From Burkholderia sp. PAMC 26561 (GTDB lineage Bacteria; Pseudomonadota; Gammaproteobacteria; Burkholderiales; Burkholderiaceae): a stretch of 64,000 nt of DNA. The stretch is from positions 434,001-498,000 of the forward strand of contig NZ_CP014309.1 in the NCBI RefSeq assembly GCF_001557535.2, written 5' to 3'. The notes below the pieces were generated by a model. The model worked only from the letters and a program-made list of their open reading frames with translations. It did not search any database and had not been told where the DNA came from. Below are positions 37,491 through 46,830 of this stretch, in pieces. Positions within the stretch are counted from its first letter, which is position 1. Each line of letters begins with the position of its first letter. Made by a program: the position numbers and the translations under genes.

Positions 37491-38435
37491 CTATTTTCGT
37501 ACCAATGCATGAGGGGACTTCCCGAACGCTGATTTGAATGTGCGACTGAAATGAGAAAGATCGCTAAAACCGAAGTTTAGTGCCGCTTCAGTAACATTCC
37601 TTACTCGTCCCTCGGTCAGCGCAAGATGGCTGGCGCTCAGGCGTTGCTGCCACAACCATCTTATGGGCGTGGTGCCTTCGGTCGCGAAGACTCTGTTGAG
37701 AGTTCGCGGGGCCATATTCTGGGCCCGCGCAATCGTCTCAAGGTCCATACCGGCCTCATGCAGATGGGCGAGCATATAGCCCTTAACCTGCTCCAGAAGG
37801 CGGTGGTGTCTGGATGTCAGGAGAAGCTCATTCGAGGCCTGTGCATCAAGTGTGGTGGCAAGGATGTCGAGTGCGGAGCCACCAAGGCGATCGATGGTGG
37901 GATCCTTCAATTGCTCGTCAAGCCCCATAATCTGGCGAACAATAGTTCCCGCTAACTCGCCAAGCTTTGATTCGCCGGAAATGCGATTAGCAATAAGTCG
38001 ACCGGCTGAGGGTAGGCGCGTTTCAAGCATCGGGCGAGGGATGTTGAGCATAATGCCCGAGTAACTTTCCTGGAATTCCAGGGTGAACGGCCGCGCCTGG
38101 TCGTAAAGGAACAGGTCGCCGGCCCGCGCTGTCATTTCCCTGCCCTCCTGCGACACGCTAACGCCACCTTCTTCCACCAGAAAGACCATGAAATGGTCGC
38201 GCGGATCCTTGCGAATGTCGGATGGGCTGCGAATAAGACGGGCAGCGCCAAAACCAGCCGACGAAACGCCACTCAGCGAAAGCGGTCCGAATTGCCTGCG
38301 TGCAATGCTTGCGCTGAAGAGCTCCCCAGTCTCACGTTTATATTCAGAAGCCGAATAGTCTCGGCACGTGACGTCGTGCCAGTGATCGATGCTGTCGCCG
38401 GCTGCCACCACGAGCTCATCGCCAAGTGCCGTCAT
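37491..38435 (-). CDS. AraC-family regulator (AraC-binding-like-2 type)
   Basis: A 314-residue regulator: an N-terminal cupin-like sensing domain (about 30-190, with FMVFLVEEGGVSVSQEGREMTARAGDLFLYDQARPF) and a C-terminal double helix-turn-helix (about 215-312, DLETIARAQNMAPRTLNRVFATEG ... AALNFGFSDLSHFSRTFKSAFGKSP). It is divergent from the amidase gene, with 225 bp between starts, and is its likely activator. Members of this group respond to small aromatic or nitrogenous compounds. Confidence 0.88.
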   Translation of the reverse strand: MTALGDELVVAAGDSIDHWHDVTCRDYSASEYKRETGELFSASIARRQFGPLSLSGVSSAGFGAARLIRSPSDIRKDPRDHFMVFLVEEGGVSVSQEGREMTARAGDLFLYDQARPFTLEFQESYSGIMLNIPRPMLETRLPSAGRLIANRISGESKLGELAGTIVRQIMGLDEQLKDPTIDRLGGSALDILATTLDAQASNELLLTSRHHRLLEQVKGYMLAHLHEAGMDLETIARAQNMAPRTLNRVFATEGTTPIRWLWQQRLSASHLALTEGRVRNVTEAALNFGFSDLSHFSRTFKSAFGKSPHALVRK

Positions 38436-38660
38436 GTCACCTCCCGGTCAGTTTCGAACCAGAAACTGCGAAGCCGCGAGGTGTTTCCCTTCTCGGCCAG
38501 CCGGCTGCCGACTCTTCTAAGTTTAGGGTGCGTTCGTATATTTTGGAGAGTGGCACGATCAGCAAAGCATATGGCATTTCGGGTCGAGCGGCAACTTAAG
38601 GCACGGCGATAAGCTGCACCGTGCCTACTGAAGTTTCCTTTAAACGAACGGAAAACCATC

Positions 38661-40115
38661 ATGTCAAAAGATTTCACGAATACATCCAAAAATTTGCACG
38701 ACCTCACGGTTACGGAAGCTGCAGCTGCCATTAAGGACGGCTCGGTTTCGGCCAGTACCTATGCAGCGGCACTGTTAAGCCGAAACCGCGACCTCAAGGG
38801 TAGGAACGCTTTCATCACGATCTACGAAGACGTAGTGCTCGAAGCGGCAGCGAAAGCCGACGAGCATCGCAGCGCTGGCAAGATATTGGGGCCGCTCCAT
38901 GGCGTGCCGATCGCGGTTAAAGATAGCATGAACACTTTCGATCTGCCGACGTCCATCGGCACGAAGGTCCTCGCAGGGTTCAGGCCGAAGAAAGACGCAA
39001 CGATTGTGGCATCACTGCGCAATGCTGGCGCGGTTATCTTTGGCAAGAACAACCTAGTAGAAATGTCCTACGGTTTGACGGGCTTGAACGCGCACTACGG
39101 TCAAGCAGTCAATCCGTATGACCTGACGCGAGTGACTGGTGGCTCTTCGGGTGGCGCCGGCGCCTCCGTTGGCGGCCGTCTGGTGCCCGCCGCGTTCGGG
39201 GGTGACACTGTCGGCTCAATCCGGGTTCCCGCGTCGTTCTCCGGCGTAGTTGGCTTCCGTCCGTCGACAGGTCGCTGGGCCGGCACCGGCGTCGCGCCGA
39301 TTGCCAATACGTTCGACACGCCGGGACCGATGGCACGAAGCGTTGCAGACGTGGCGCTGCTTGATGCAGTCGTTACGGGCTCGTCACTCTCCCTCGCTAG
39401 CTCTTCTCCCAAATCGTTGAAAGGCGTACGTTTCGGCTTTGCTCCTCAAACACACCTGGACCTGGTCGACCAGGAAGTTGAACGTACGTTCTACGAGTCG
39501 CTTGCTAAGCTGAAAGACGCCGGCGCAGAAGTTGTAGAAATCGATCTTGGCGACGATTTCCAGACCCTCGCATATCAAGCGAACTGGCCGATTTTCTTCC
39601 ACGAAACGATGCCGCACGTTACGGAATATGTGAAAGAGATCCAGGCGCCTGTCTCGTTCGATGACATCTACAAGGGCCTCGGCGCAAACGTCGACTTCTT
39701 CTGGAGCGATGCAGTCGTACCGGGGGCGCCCAATTATGTTTCCGTCGCGGACTATCAGCACTCGCTCAACGTGTTGCGCCCGTCGCTTCAGCAGCGTTAC
39801 GCCGATGCGTTTCGTGCGAACGGGATTGAGGCAATTCTGTTCCCGACGACGCCGCTTGTGGCCCCTCCGATCGGCACCAACTCGGTGGTAACGATTGCGG
39901 GCAAGGAAGTGCCAGCTCTCAACATCGCGAAGAACGTGTTCGCTTCGAGCTGTGCCGGTCTGCCTGGTATCAGCATCCCGATGGGGCTCTCCTCCGGCGG
40001 TCTGCCGATCGGTCTCGAACTCGATGGAAAGGCGGGTGATGACGTTAGACTTCTGGATATTGCTGCTCTGGTGTCTTCGGTCCTGGGTTCGATTCCGGCG
40101 CCGAACGTCAATTGA
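38661..40115 (+). CDS. Amidase (amidase signature family)
   Basis: A 484-residue enzyme expected to hydrolyse amides to acid plus ammonia. The Ser-cisSer-Lys triad is visible: K87 (AVKDSMNT), S162 in GGSSGGAGAS and S186 in GDTVGSIRVPAS. Related enzymes include aryl-acylamidases and mandelamide hydrolases. ATG 38661 is preceded by an AAC-rich leader without a strong ribosome-binding site. The divergent AraC gene supports inducible, catabolic use. A long perfect stem-loop lies 98 bp downstream. Confidence 0.87.
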   Translation: MSKDFTNTSKNLHDLTVTEAAAAIKDGSVSASTYAAALLSRNRDLKGRNAFITIYEDVVLEAAAKADEHRSAGKILGPLHGVPIAVKDSMNTFDLPTSIGTKVLAGFRPKKDATIVASLRNAGAVIFGKNNLVEMSYGLTGLNAHYGQAVNPYDLTRVTGGSSGGAGASVGGRLVPAAFGGDTVGSIRVPASFSGVVGFRPSTGRWAGTGVAPIANTFDTPGPMARSVADVALLDAVVTGSSLSLASSSPKSLKGVRFGFAPQTHLDLVDQEVERTFYESLAKLKDAGAEVVEIDLGDDFQTLAYQANWPIFFHETMPHVTEYVKEIQAPVSFDDIYKGLGANVDFFWSDAVVPGAPNYVSVADYQHSLNVLRPSLQQRYADAFRANGIEAILFPTTPLVAPPIGTNSVVTIAGKEVPALNIAKNVFASSCAGLPGISIPMGLSSGGLPIGLELDGKAGDDVRLLDIAALVSSVLGSIPAPNVN

Positions 40116-40482
40116 GATTCCGACACAACGCGTGACATTCGAAGGCTTAGGTCAGATCAGTTCACATTGAGCTAAGTGGCCGCTCGACCCTTGCCGGTGA
40201 TATAGGGTAATGCTGTCGGCAGGTAAAGTCGGAGACTTTACCTGCCGACAGTCGTTTCTGGCTGTCCATCGCTCGGAGCCTTTCGAGCACGTCGCATAAG
40301 AAGTTCTAGCGTACACTTTGCTCGGATATTGCGTGGTGCGAGGGAAAACGGACCATGTCGAATTGCAATGCCAGTAACTGCGTTTTGAGTGCTTCGCTTG
40401 GTGGTCATATGCAACGGAGCATTGCACGACGTCCGGCGACGGCGACCTAAACATGGGATAAACATTTGAAGAAAAACCCATC
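40116..40482. other. Intergenic with long stem-loop
   Basis: About 370 bp between amidase and the MocR-type gene. It holds the stem-loop at 40213-40251 and a TCATATGCAACG half-site near 40404, about 80 bp before the MocR start. No gene was seen. Confidence 0.5.
40213..40251. terminator. Perfect stem-loop, 18-bp arms and 3-nt loop
   Basis: CTGTCGGCAGGTAAAGTC (40213-40230) and its exact reverse complement (40234-40251) are separated by GGA. It is far longer than a typical terminator and has only a weak T-run (TCGTTTC) after it. It could be a bidirectional terminator or two abutting inverted-repeat ends of a lost mobile element. Confidence 0.55.
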
Positions 40483-41910
40483 ATGAAACGCTACGAGGCT
40501 CTCGCCAACTCGATCGCTGATGGGATCCGGTCGGGGCAAATTCCGATAGGCTCCCGCCTGCCGTCGCTCCGGCAGATCATCGCGCAGCGCGGTGTCAGTC
40601 AGTCAACGGTTTTCCGCGCGTACTATCTGCTAGAAGAGTGGGGGCTGATCCGCGCCGTAGAACGCGCGGGCTACTTCGTGACGCCCGGTGCGGCGGTCAA
40701 ACAGGTGCCCTCGCATCAGGACATGCCGCTTGCCGATTCAACGAAGGTCGATATTAGCGATCTGGTGTTTTCCGTGCTCGATGCCGCGAAGCACCCCGAC
40801 ATCGTGCCGCTCGGCTCGGCGTTCCCGTCACCCCTGTTGTTCCCTTCAGCCCGTCTGCTCAAATCGCTGACCCATGGCACGCGCGCGCTCAGTCCATGGA
40901 GCACGGTCGTGGATCTGCCGCCCGGCAACGACCATCTTCGCCGCCAGATCGCGCTGCGCTATGTGGCCACCGGTGTATCGATCCCGCCTGAGGAGATCGT
41001 CGTGACCAACGGCGCGCTGGAGGCGCTAAATCTGTGTCTGATGGCCGTCACGCGTCCGGGCGACGTTGTCGCGGTCGAGTCGCCGGGCTTCTACGCGGCC
41101 CTGCAGGCCATTGAGCGGCTCGATTTGCGCGCAGTCGAGATTCCGGTCCATCCGGTCACAGGCCTCGACCTCGACGCGCTCGCCGCTGCGCTCGACAAGC
41201 ATCCGATTCGCGCATGCTGGTTCATGACCAATTTCCAGAATCCCACCGGCGTCACCCTTTCCGACGAAAAGAAGAAGTTGCTCGTTGACATGCTTGCAGC
41301 GCGCGACGTACCGCTGATCGAGGACGACGTTTATTCGGAGTTGCACTTCAGCCGTGACCGGCCACTCCCTGCGAAAGCCTTCGATGGCAACGGACTGGTC
41401 ATGCACTGCAGTTCGTTTTCGAAGACGCTTGCGCCGGGCTATCGTATTGGATGGGTGTCCGCTGGACGCTTCGCGGATCGCGTGCAGCGGCTCAAACTGA
41501 TGACGACGCTCTCGGCCAGCATCCCTGCGCAGGCGGGCATAGCGGACTACCTGGAGCACGGCGGGTTCGACCGGCATCTGCGCAAGCTGCACGCCGCGAT
41601 GCAGACGCAACGTGCAGCCATGGAGGCGGCTTTGCGGCGCTACCTGCCGCGTGAGGTCAGATGGGTGACGCCCTCGGGCGGTTACTTCCTGTGGCTGCAA
41701 TTGCCGGACGCGGTCGATGCAATGGCGCTGCACCGGCTCGCGATCGGCCGTGGTATCAGCATCGCGCCTGGTCCGATCTTTTCTGCCAGGCACGCATTCC
41801 AGAATTGTGTACGGATCAACTTTGGGCATCCCTGGAGCGTCAGGATTGATGGAGCCATATGCGCCCTTGCCGAGATTCTCGATGACCCGGCGGTCCACGC
41901 ATCAATCTGA
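40483..41910 (+). CDS. MocR/PdxR-type GntR regulator with aminotransferase domain
   Basis: A 475-residue fusion: an N-terminal GntR winged helix (residues 1-70, IPIGSRLPSLRQIIAQRGVSQSTVFRAYYLLEEWGLI) and a class I aminotransferase-like domain (about 105-470). The PLP lysine is K314 in SSFSKTLAPGYRIGW, and NFQNPTG near 250 is the cofactor-binding block. Such proteins sense amino acids or vitamin B6 intermediates. It may control the amidase or a distant target. The start ATG 40483 is well placed. Confidence 0.9.
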   Translation: MKRYEALANSIADGIRSGQIPIGSRLPSLRQIIAQRGVSQSTVFRAYYLLEEWGLIRAVERAGYFVTPGAAVKQVPSHQDMPLADSTKVDISDLVFSVLDAAKHPDIVPLGSAFPSPLLFPSARLLKSLTHGTRALSPWSTVVDLPPGNDHLRRQIALRYVATGVSIPPEEIVVTNGALEALNLCLMAVTRPGDVVAVESPGFYAALQAIERLDLRAVEIPVHPVTGLDLDALAAALDKHPIRACWFMTNFQNPTGVTLSDEKKKLLVDMLAARDVPLIEDDVYSELHFSRDRPLPAKAFDGNGLVMHCSSFSKTLAPGYRIGWVSAGRFADRVQRLKLMTTLSASIPAQAGIADYLEHGGFDRHLRKLHAAMQTQRAAMEAALRRYLPREVRWVTPSGGYFLWLQLPDAVDAMALHRLAIGRGISIAPGPIFSARHAFQNCVRINFGHPWSVRIDGAICALAEILDDPAVHASI

Positions 41911-42002
41911 TTTATTTTCAGCGCGACCGTGATGAACCCGTTGCTGTTAAGCCATATTCCCCAATAGCAGCCGAGTTGGGCGGCCAATGTAGCGACCGCG
42001 AC

Positions 42003-42206
42003 TTAGAAGCCCTGCATTGCGCTTGTCGAGTGCGCGACCAGGTGCACAAAGCCCAATAAGATCGCGCCGATGACCACTGCCATAAACACGGCCACGAACG
42101 GCAGCAGGAAAAAGTTCACGTTGGCGAAGTCCGCCTCATGCGACGCACGCTTACGCACGCCGAAGAAGCTGGATAGAACGATACGGACGAGTCGGAGGAA
42201 TTCCAT
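42003..42206 (-). CDS. DUF2970 small membrane protein
   Basis: A 67-residue protein with a positively charged start, the block LRLVRIVLSSFFGVRK, and one membrane helix (about residues 34-60). This matches DUF2970, small inner-membrane proteins of unknown function common in Betaproteobacteria. A longer frame begins at 42242, but AGGAG lies 8 nt before ATG 42206. Confidence 0.82.
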   Translation of the reverse strand: MEFLRLVRIVLSSFFGVRKRASHEADFANVNFFLLPFVAVFMAVVIGAILLGFVHLVAHSTSAMQGF

Positions 42207-42677
42207 GGCGCTGCTCCTGTTGGTTTGGAATGCATGCATCATCCGGGAACCCAGGAATCGGAAACAGCAGCAGATTCGCGCAATGCGTAGTAAGCACGGG
42301 GCGCAATTCGTCGCGGTCCGCTATCTAAGTGGCCAATCTTCTCGCGCGTAAGCGTAATTCGCAACGGTGTAGATCGGATACTTACGTATGAGGTTGCATC
42401 CCGAAAATCGACGTGACGCCCCGCGGCCTTCGCGCTCGCACGTCAAGCGCAATTTGAGGCAGCGTTTGCAATGCTGAATGACAGTTTCCTACCAATCTGG
42501 CCATGATCGAGAGGAGCCTCACCAAATCGATATCTGTACGCCCATGGCCGGTCGGTGGTGAATCTCTTTTTCGGACTTTTCGATAACACTAAGCATCAGA
42601 TCTGTACCCAACTGTCGCGACCGATGGGCATTGCGCCAGGCGTGGCTGTTGACAAGGCCACGCCCGGTGCCTGACCA
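42207..42677. other. Intergenic, nothing recognised
   Basis: About 470 bp between the DUF2970 gene and the thiolase end. No gene, RNA or clear terminator was recognised. Confidence 0.45.
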
Positions 42678-43865
42678 TCAAAGCAGTTCGATTGCCACGG
42701 CGATGCCTTGCCCGCCGCCGATGCACAGCGAGACGAGACCTCGCTTTAAGCCATCGCGACGCATCGAGTGGATAAGACGCGTCATCAGGATTGCTCCCGT
42801 TGCCCCAATCGGATGCCCGTGCGCAATGGCCCCGCCTTCCACGTTCACGATTTCGTGGTTCAGTCCGAGTTTTGCGATTACGGCGAGCGGAACCGCCGCA
42901 AACGCTTCGTTGATTTCAATCCGATCAACGTCATTAAAGGTCCATCCGGCGCGTCCTATCGCCTGTTCCAGAGCGGGGACAGGGCCAAGCCCGAACATTC
43001 CCGGTTCGACGGCCGCGACGCCGTAGCCCCGCAGTCGCGCGACCGCATTGAGACCTTTGGCGTCGGAAAACGACCGGCTTGCCACAACCATTGCGGACGC
43101 CCCGCTATTCAACCCAGGGGCGTTGCCGGCGGTAATCGTGCCGTCCTTGCGAAAGGCGGGGCGCAGCTTGGCCAGAGTTTCGTACGTTGTGTCAGGTCGC
43201 GGATGCTCGTCCTTGTCAAACGTGACAAGACCTTTACGCCCTTTAAGTTCCACCGGGACGATTTCCGTAACAAACTTCTTTGCTACCTGCGCGTTTCCAA
43301 AAAGCTGTTGTGAACGCTCGGCCCAACGGTCCTGTTGCTCGCGTGTCAGACCGACAGCGCTAACGAGGTCTTCGGTATGCCATCCAGAGTGCTCTGATGA
43401 AAACGCATCCACGAGTCCATCCGTAAGCATGCTGTCGAGCACTTCGACATTCCCCATGCGAGCTCCCCAACGGCCGCTCGGTAAAAGATACGGGGCTCTG
43501 TCCATGTTCTCCATTCCACCGACGACTACTGCGTTCGCTGCCCCGAATGCGATTTCCTGTGCGCCAGCAAGGAGGGCCTGAACACCCGAACCACAAACCC
43601 GATTGACGGTCTGTGCCGGTACGAATACAGGAATTCCGCCATTTATCGCTGCCTGACGAGCAGGGTTCATGCGGTTCCCCGCCTGAACCACATTGCCCAT
43701 GACGACCGAAGAAACTTCTTCCGGCTTGATGCCGGACCGGCTAACCGCAGCCTTGATTGCAATCGCGCCAAACTCAGTGGCGGGCACGTCCTTGAACGAC
43801 CCACCATAAGTGCCAATCGCCGTACGTACCGGCTCACAAATTACGGTATCAAGCTTATCTAGCAT
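42678..43865 (-). CDS. Acetyl-CoA acetyltransferase (thiolase)
   Basis: A 395-residue thiolase of standard length, condensing two acetyl-CoA or cleaving 3-ketoacyl-CoA. The catalytic residues are visible: nucleophile C91 (NRVCGSGVQAL), H351 in GGAIAHGHPIGATGA and C381 in CIGGGQG; NEAFAA near 320 is also conserved. The frame could start at 43964, but ATG 43865 begins the family-typical MLDKLDTVICEPVRTAIG. It stands alone, so its pathway (fatty acid or aromatic degradation, or PHB synthesis) is not shown by context. A GTATATGCAC site lies about 320 bp upstream. Confidence 0.9.
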   Translation of the reverse strand: MLDKLDTVICEPVRTAIGTYGGSFKDVPATEFGAIAIKAAVSRSGIKPEEVSSVVMGNVVQAGNRMNPARQAAINGGIPVFVPAQTVNRVCGSGVQALLAGAQEIAFGAANAVVVGGMENMDRAPYLLPSGRWGARMGNVEVLDSMLTDGLVDAFSSEHSGWHTEDLVSAVGLTREQQDRWAERSQQLFGNAQVAKKFVTEIVPVELKGRKGLVTFDKDEHPRPDTTYETLAKLRPAFRKDGTITAGNAPGLNSGASAMVVASRSFSDAKGLNAVARLRGYGVAAVEPGMFGLGPVPALEQAIGRAGWTFNDVDRIEINEAFAAVPLAVIAKLGLNHEIVNVEGGAIAHGHPIGATGAILMTRLIHSMRRDGLKRGLVSLCIGGGQGIAVAIELL

Positions 43866-45009
43866 TCGAATGTTCCCGTCAGTAAAGAAATCGTCCAGCA
43901 CTTTCTGCTGGAGGTTCGAACTCAGTCTCAAGCAGGGTATTTGCACTAGATCCCTCATCCTCAAGACTGAATGTTTGGTCGGTTCGACACCGAGGACTAA
44001 GCGCGTTCAATCCACGACGCGGAAATCATCGCCGTACGTCCCGCATGTGTCAGATTGTCGTCAAAACCTACGAGCGTTGTCGGGCGAGCTTCATGAACTG
44101 CTCTGTAGCGGCGGGACACACGCTCTAATTCGGGGACGCGCCCATCCTTCCCCCTATCGAGTCGCTGAGTTCATGCAATACTATACGAGTATATGCACTT
44201 ATATGCTTGGGACTATCATCAGCGAGCAGGAGGTCCTACAGTTTGTTCGGTGGTCTAGGTAGCAGAAGGGGTGACCTTCACGAATCGAGGAGTTGCGGTA
44301 GCGGCACGCTTTTGGAAGGTCCCACTGCCATGCAAATGCAAATTGACGAACGGTGCTTGCCGTGAGTGAGTTTGACATACAGATTTGCGTGCGAGCTAGA
44401 AGAGCAACGGAGTTGCTATCACGATCGTCGCGTGCAGGTTGGACCGGGGAGAGGCCTGCGGGCGGCCTTCGAAGCTATTGTTTCGCCGCTGCGCCCGACA
44501 GCATTTCTGACAGAAACGAGGTAAATAGTCTAACTTTCTCGGAAGGCATCCGTCCGGCAAAAAGACGGCGGTGACCTCCATTGGGGGTAAAGCGTAGCGA
44601 GGCATTAGCGAGATCAAAGTACCGGAGTCGAGCTCCGGTTTACACCCGGAGTAGGGGAAGGGCGTTGCTGCCGCAATTGAAAACCTGGGTCGGTGAGAAT
44701 CTGCAACCTCAAGAAGCCACGCTAGGTCTTGTTGTGCCGATGCACATCCGGCTCTTTACGCCTTGGGATTCTAAGTGAGCGTCGAATCGCTTGCGACGGA
44801 TACTTCTCGAGACGACGATTGACTATTCGGAAACCCGAAGGCGGATTTTGGTCGAACTGAGACGATCGCGGCCTGATCCAGTTCGACTGCCGCCGAATAC
44901 AGTCCAGAACCCTCAGTAGAATTTCCATGCGAATTTTCCGTGAGCCGGATGGGCCTCTCTCGTGTGCAACAAACGCCCGTTTTCTCGGGTCTGTATGCTA
45001 GTCCCCCCG
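43866..45009. other. Long intergenic region, no gene recognised
   Basis: About 1.1 kb between the thiolase start and IS3. It contains the motif GTATATGCAC at 44189-44198 and a small hairpin at 44620-44638 (ACCGGAG/CTCCGGT). Short frames on both strands are not recognisable. It may be decayed coding sequence. Confidence 0.45.
44189..44198. promoter_or_regulatory. Candidate operator core GTATATGCAC
   Basis: It is the same 10-bp core as at 24261 and 28327, followed 1 bp on by a second TATATGC. It is about 320 bp upstream of the thiolase gene. Confidence 0.3.
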
Positions 45010-45070
45010 CGTCAGAATACTTGTCGCCCCGATAGAATCGATGAACCGGGGGCGATGATGAGAAAACGAA

Positions 45071-45544
45071 TTGGCAAAATACGGACAAGCATTCAAGGAC
45101 AGAGCGGTTGCGCGGTTGCTGCCGCCGGAGAGCGCGGCGTTGGAAGACGTTGCACGTGAGGTTGGCGTGGGAGTGGCGACGCTGGAGCGCTGGCGCAGTG
45201 ATGCGCTGTCCAGGCCCGCTCGCGAGCGGGCCTGGACAGCGGCGGCCCGATTCGATGCCGTGCTGACGACCGCTGCGATGGACGAGGCTGGCAAGAGCGC
45301 GTGGTGCCGCGCCAACGGCGTGTATCCACAGGAGCTGGCCACCTGGCGGCAAAGCGCCACGCAAGCATTGGCTAAGCCCGAAGAGGCGCGTGCCAGCCCA
45401 CAGCAAACCCAGCAGGACCGGCGGCGCATCAAGGAACTCGAGCGCGAGCTGCTGCGCAAGGACCGTGCGTTGGCTGAGACGGCGGCCCTGCTGGTGCTAT
45501 CAAAAAAAGTCGCGGCGATCTTCCGCACGGGCGAGGACGAATGA
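45071..45544 (+). CDS. IS3 OrfA
   Basis: A 157-residue DNA-binding protein of an IS3-family element. It has an N-terminal helix-turn-helix (LEDVAREVGVGVATLERWRS), a second HTH-like part (KSAWCRANGVYPQELATWR) and a C-terminal leucine-zipper helix (RRRIKELERELLRKDRALAETAALLVLSKK). Its end overlaps orfB by 4 bp (ATGA), so OrfB is made by coupled translation or frameshifting. A 38-bp perfect palindrome lies inside the gene. Confidence 0.85.
   Translation: MAKYGQAFKDRAVARLLPPESAALEDVAREVGVGVATLERWRSDALSRPARERAWTAAARFDAVLTTAAMDEAGKSAWCRANGVYPQELATWRQSATQALAKPEEARASPQQTQQDRRRIKELERELLRKDRALAETAALLVLSKKVAAIFRTGEDE
45203..45240. repeat. 38-bp perfect palindrome inside IS3 orfA
   Basis: The whole segment from CGCTGTCCAGG to CCTGGACAGCG equals its own reverse complement, centred on GCTCGCGAGC. 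It encodes residues around LSRPARERAW. It could form a strong cruciform or mRNA hairpin. Confidence 0.85.
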
Positions 45545-46632
45545 TCGGCCTCGAAGATCGCCAGTCCTTGGCCCATGACATCCATACCGCGCACAAGGCC
45601 GGCGCACGGCTGCGTCTGGCCTGCGAGACGGCCGGCATCGATGTGCGCACCCTGCAGCGCTGGAATGCCTGCGAGGGCCTCGTCACGGGCGATGGCAGGC
45701 CCAATTCGGTACGCCCGCAACCCGCCCATGCGCTGAGCGCCGTCGAGCGTGCTGAAGTGCTTCGCGTGGCCAACGAGGCGCGCTTCGCCGATATGCCTCC
45801 TGCGCGCATCGTGCCAATGCTGGCCGACGAGGGCGTCTACATCGCCAGCGAATCCACCTTCGCCCGCGTGCTGCGCGAGCACGGGCAGACCGCACACCGC
45901 GGCCGGGCCAAAGCGCCAAAGGCTGGCCGGCCGCCGACCACGCACATCGCTTGCGCACCACGGGAAGTCTGGTGCTGGGATATGACGTACTTGCCCGCCG
46001 AGGTCGTCGGTCAATGGTTTTACCTGTACCTGATCCTGGACCTGTACAGCCGCAAGATCGTCGGATGGGAGGTGCACGAGCGCGACGATGCCAGTCACGC
46101 TGCCCATCTGGTGCGGCGCACGGCGCTGGCCGAGGGCATCGTTACTCTGGCGGACAAGCCGGTGCTGCATGGAGACAACGGCTCCACGCTCAAGGCCACG
46201 ACCGTGCTGGCCATGCTCCACTGGCTTGGCGTGAAGCCATCGTACTCACGCCCACGCGTCAGTGACGACAACGCCTATGCCGAGGCGCTGTTCCGCACGG
46301 CCAAGTACCGCCCGGAGTTCCCCGCCACGGGCTTCGCCGAGCTCAATGCTGCACGCAACTGGGCGAGCGACTTCGTGCATTGGTACAACTTCGACCACCG
46401 TCACAGCAGCATCCGCTACGTCAGCCCGGCGCAGCGCCATGACGGAGACGATCACGCGATCCTCGCCGCTCGTCACGAGGTGTATGTCCAGGCGCGGGAA
46501 CGTAACCCGGCCCGCTGGTCAGGCTGCATGCGAGACTGGACGCCCATCGGTGCCGTCACGCTCAATCCGGAGCGCGAGTCAGTCGTCACGATGGCCTCGC
46601 ACGCCACACTTAAACAGCCTTTGGCTGCATGA
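45541..46632 (+). CDS. IS3-family transposase (OrfB)
   Basis: A 363-residue integrase-core transposase. An HTH_21-like region (residues 70-120) precedes the DDE domain with D147 (CWDMTYLP), D212 (LHGDNGS) and E248 (NAYAEALF). The spacing D-65-D-35-E is exactly what IS3 family enzymes show. It is an intact frame, so the element may still be active. Confidence 0.9.
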   Translation: MIGLEDRQSLAHDIHTAHKAGARLRLACETAGIDVRTLQRWNACEGLVTGDGRPNSVRPQPAHALSAVERAEVLRVANEARFADMPPARIVPMLADEGVYIASESTFARVLREHGQTAHRGRAKAPKAGRPPTTHIACAPREVWCWDMTYLPAEVVGQWFYLYLILDLYSRKIVGWEVHERDDASHAAHLVRRTALAEGIVTLADKPVLHGDNGSTLKATTVLAMLHWLGVKPSYSRPRVSDDNAYAEALFRTAKYRPEFPATGFAELNAARNWASDFVHWYNFDHRHSSIRYVSPAQRHDGDDHAILAARHEVYVQARERNPARWSGCMRDWTPIGAVTLNPERESVVTMASHATLKQPLAA

Positions 46633-46830
46633 CTGAGGCGACAAGTACCTTGACACGCGCCGTAGTCTTCAATTGAAGCCAGCGCGTACGCGGCGAAACA
46701 GGGTAGTGTCAGGTGACTGTCAATGATTTCGGTGCTGCGGTGGGCAAGACACATGCGAGTGGTGTCAGGTCGGGCATCCGAAGACTTTAGAAGTTGCCCT
46801 CGCATGTAGTGCCGTCGACAGGAGGCTATC

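Larger units (their letters stand above)
45010..46655 (+). mobile_element. IS3-family insertion sequence
   Basis: About 1.65 kb with overlapping orfA and orfB and imperfect terminal repeats: CGTCAGAATACTTGTCGCC at 45010 and TGTCAAGGTACTTGTCGCC (reverse strand) ending at 46655. No clear target duplication was found, so the exact ends are approximate. Both reading frames are open. Confidence 0.75.

Noticed and set aside
41026..41898. 290-residue minus-strand frame
   Set aside because: It is the antisense shadow of the MocR-type gene in GC-rich DNA.
44620..44638. Small hairpin as possible tRNA or riboswitch part
   Set aside because: Only one 7-bp stem is visible; there is no cloverleaf or conserved core.
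44998..46221. 407-residue minus-strand frame
   Set aside because: It lies antisense to the IS3 orfA/orfB genes and has no recognisable domain.
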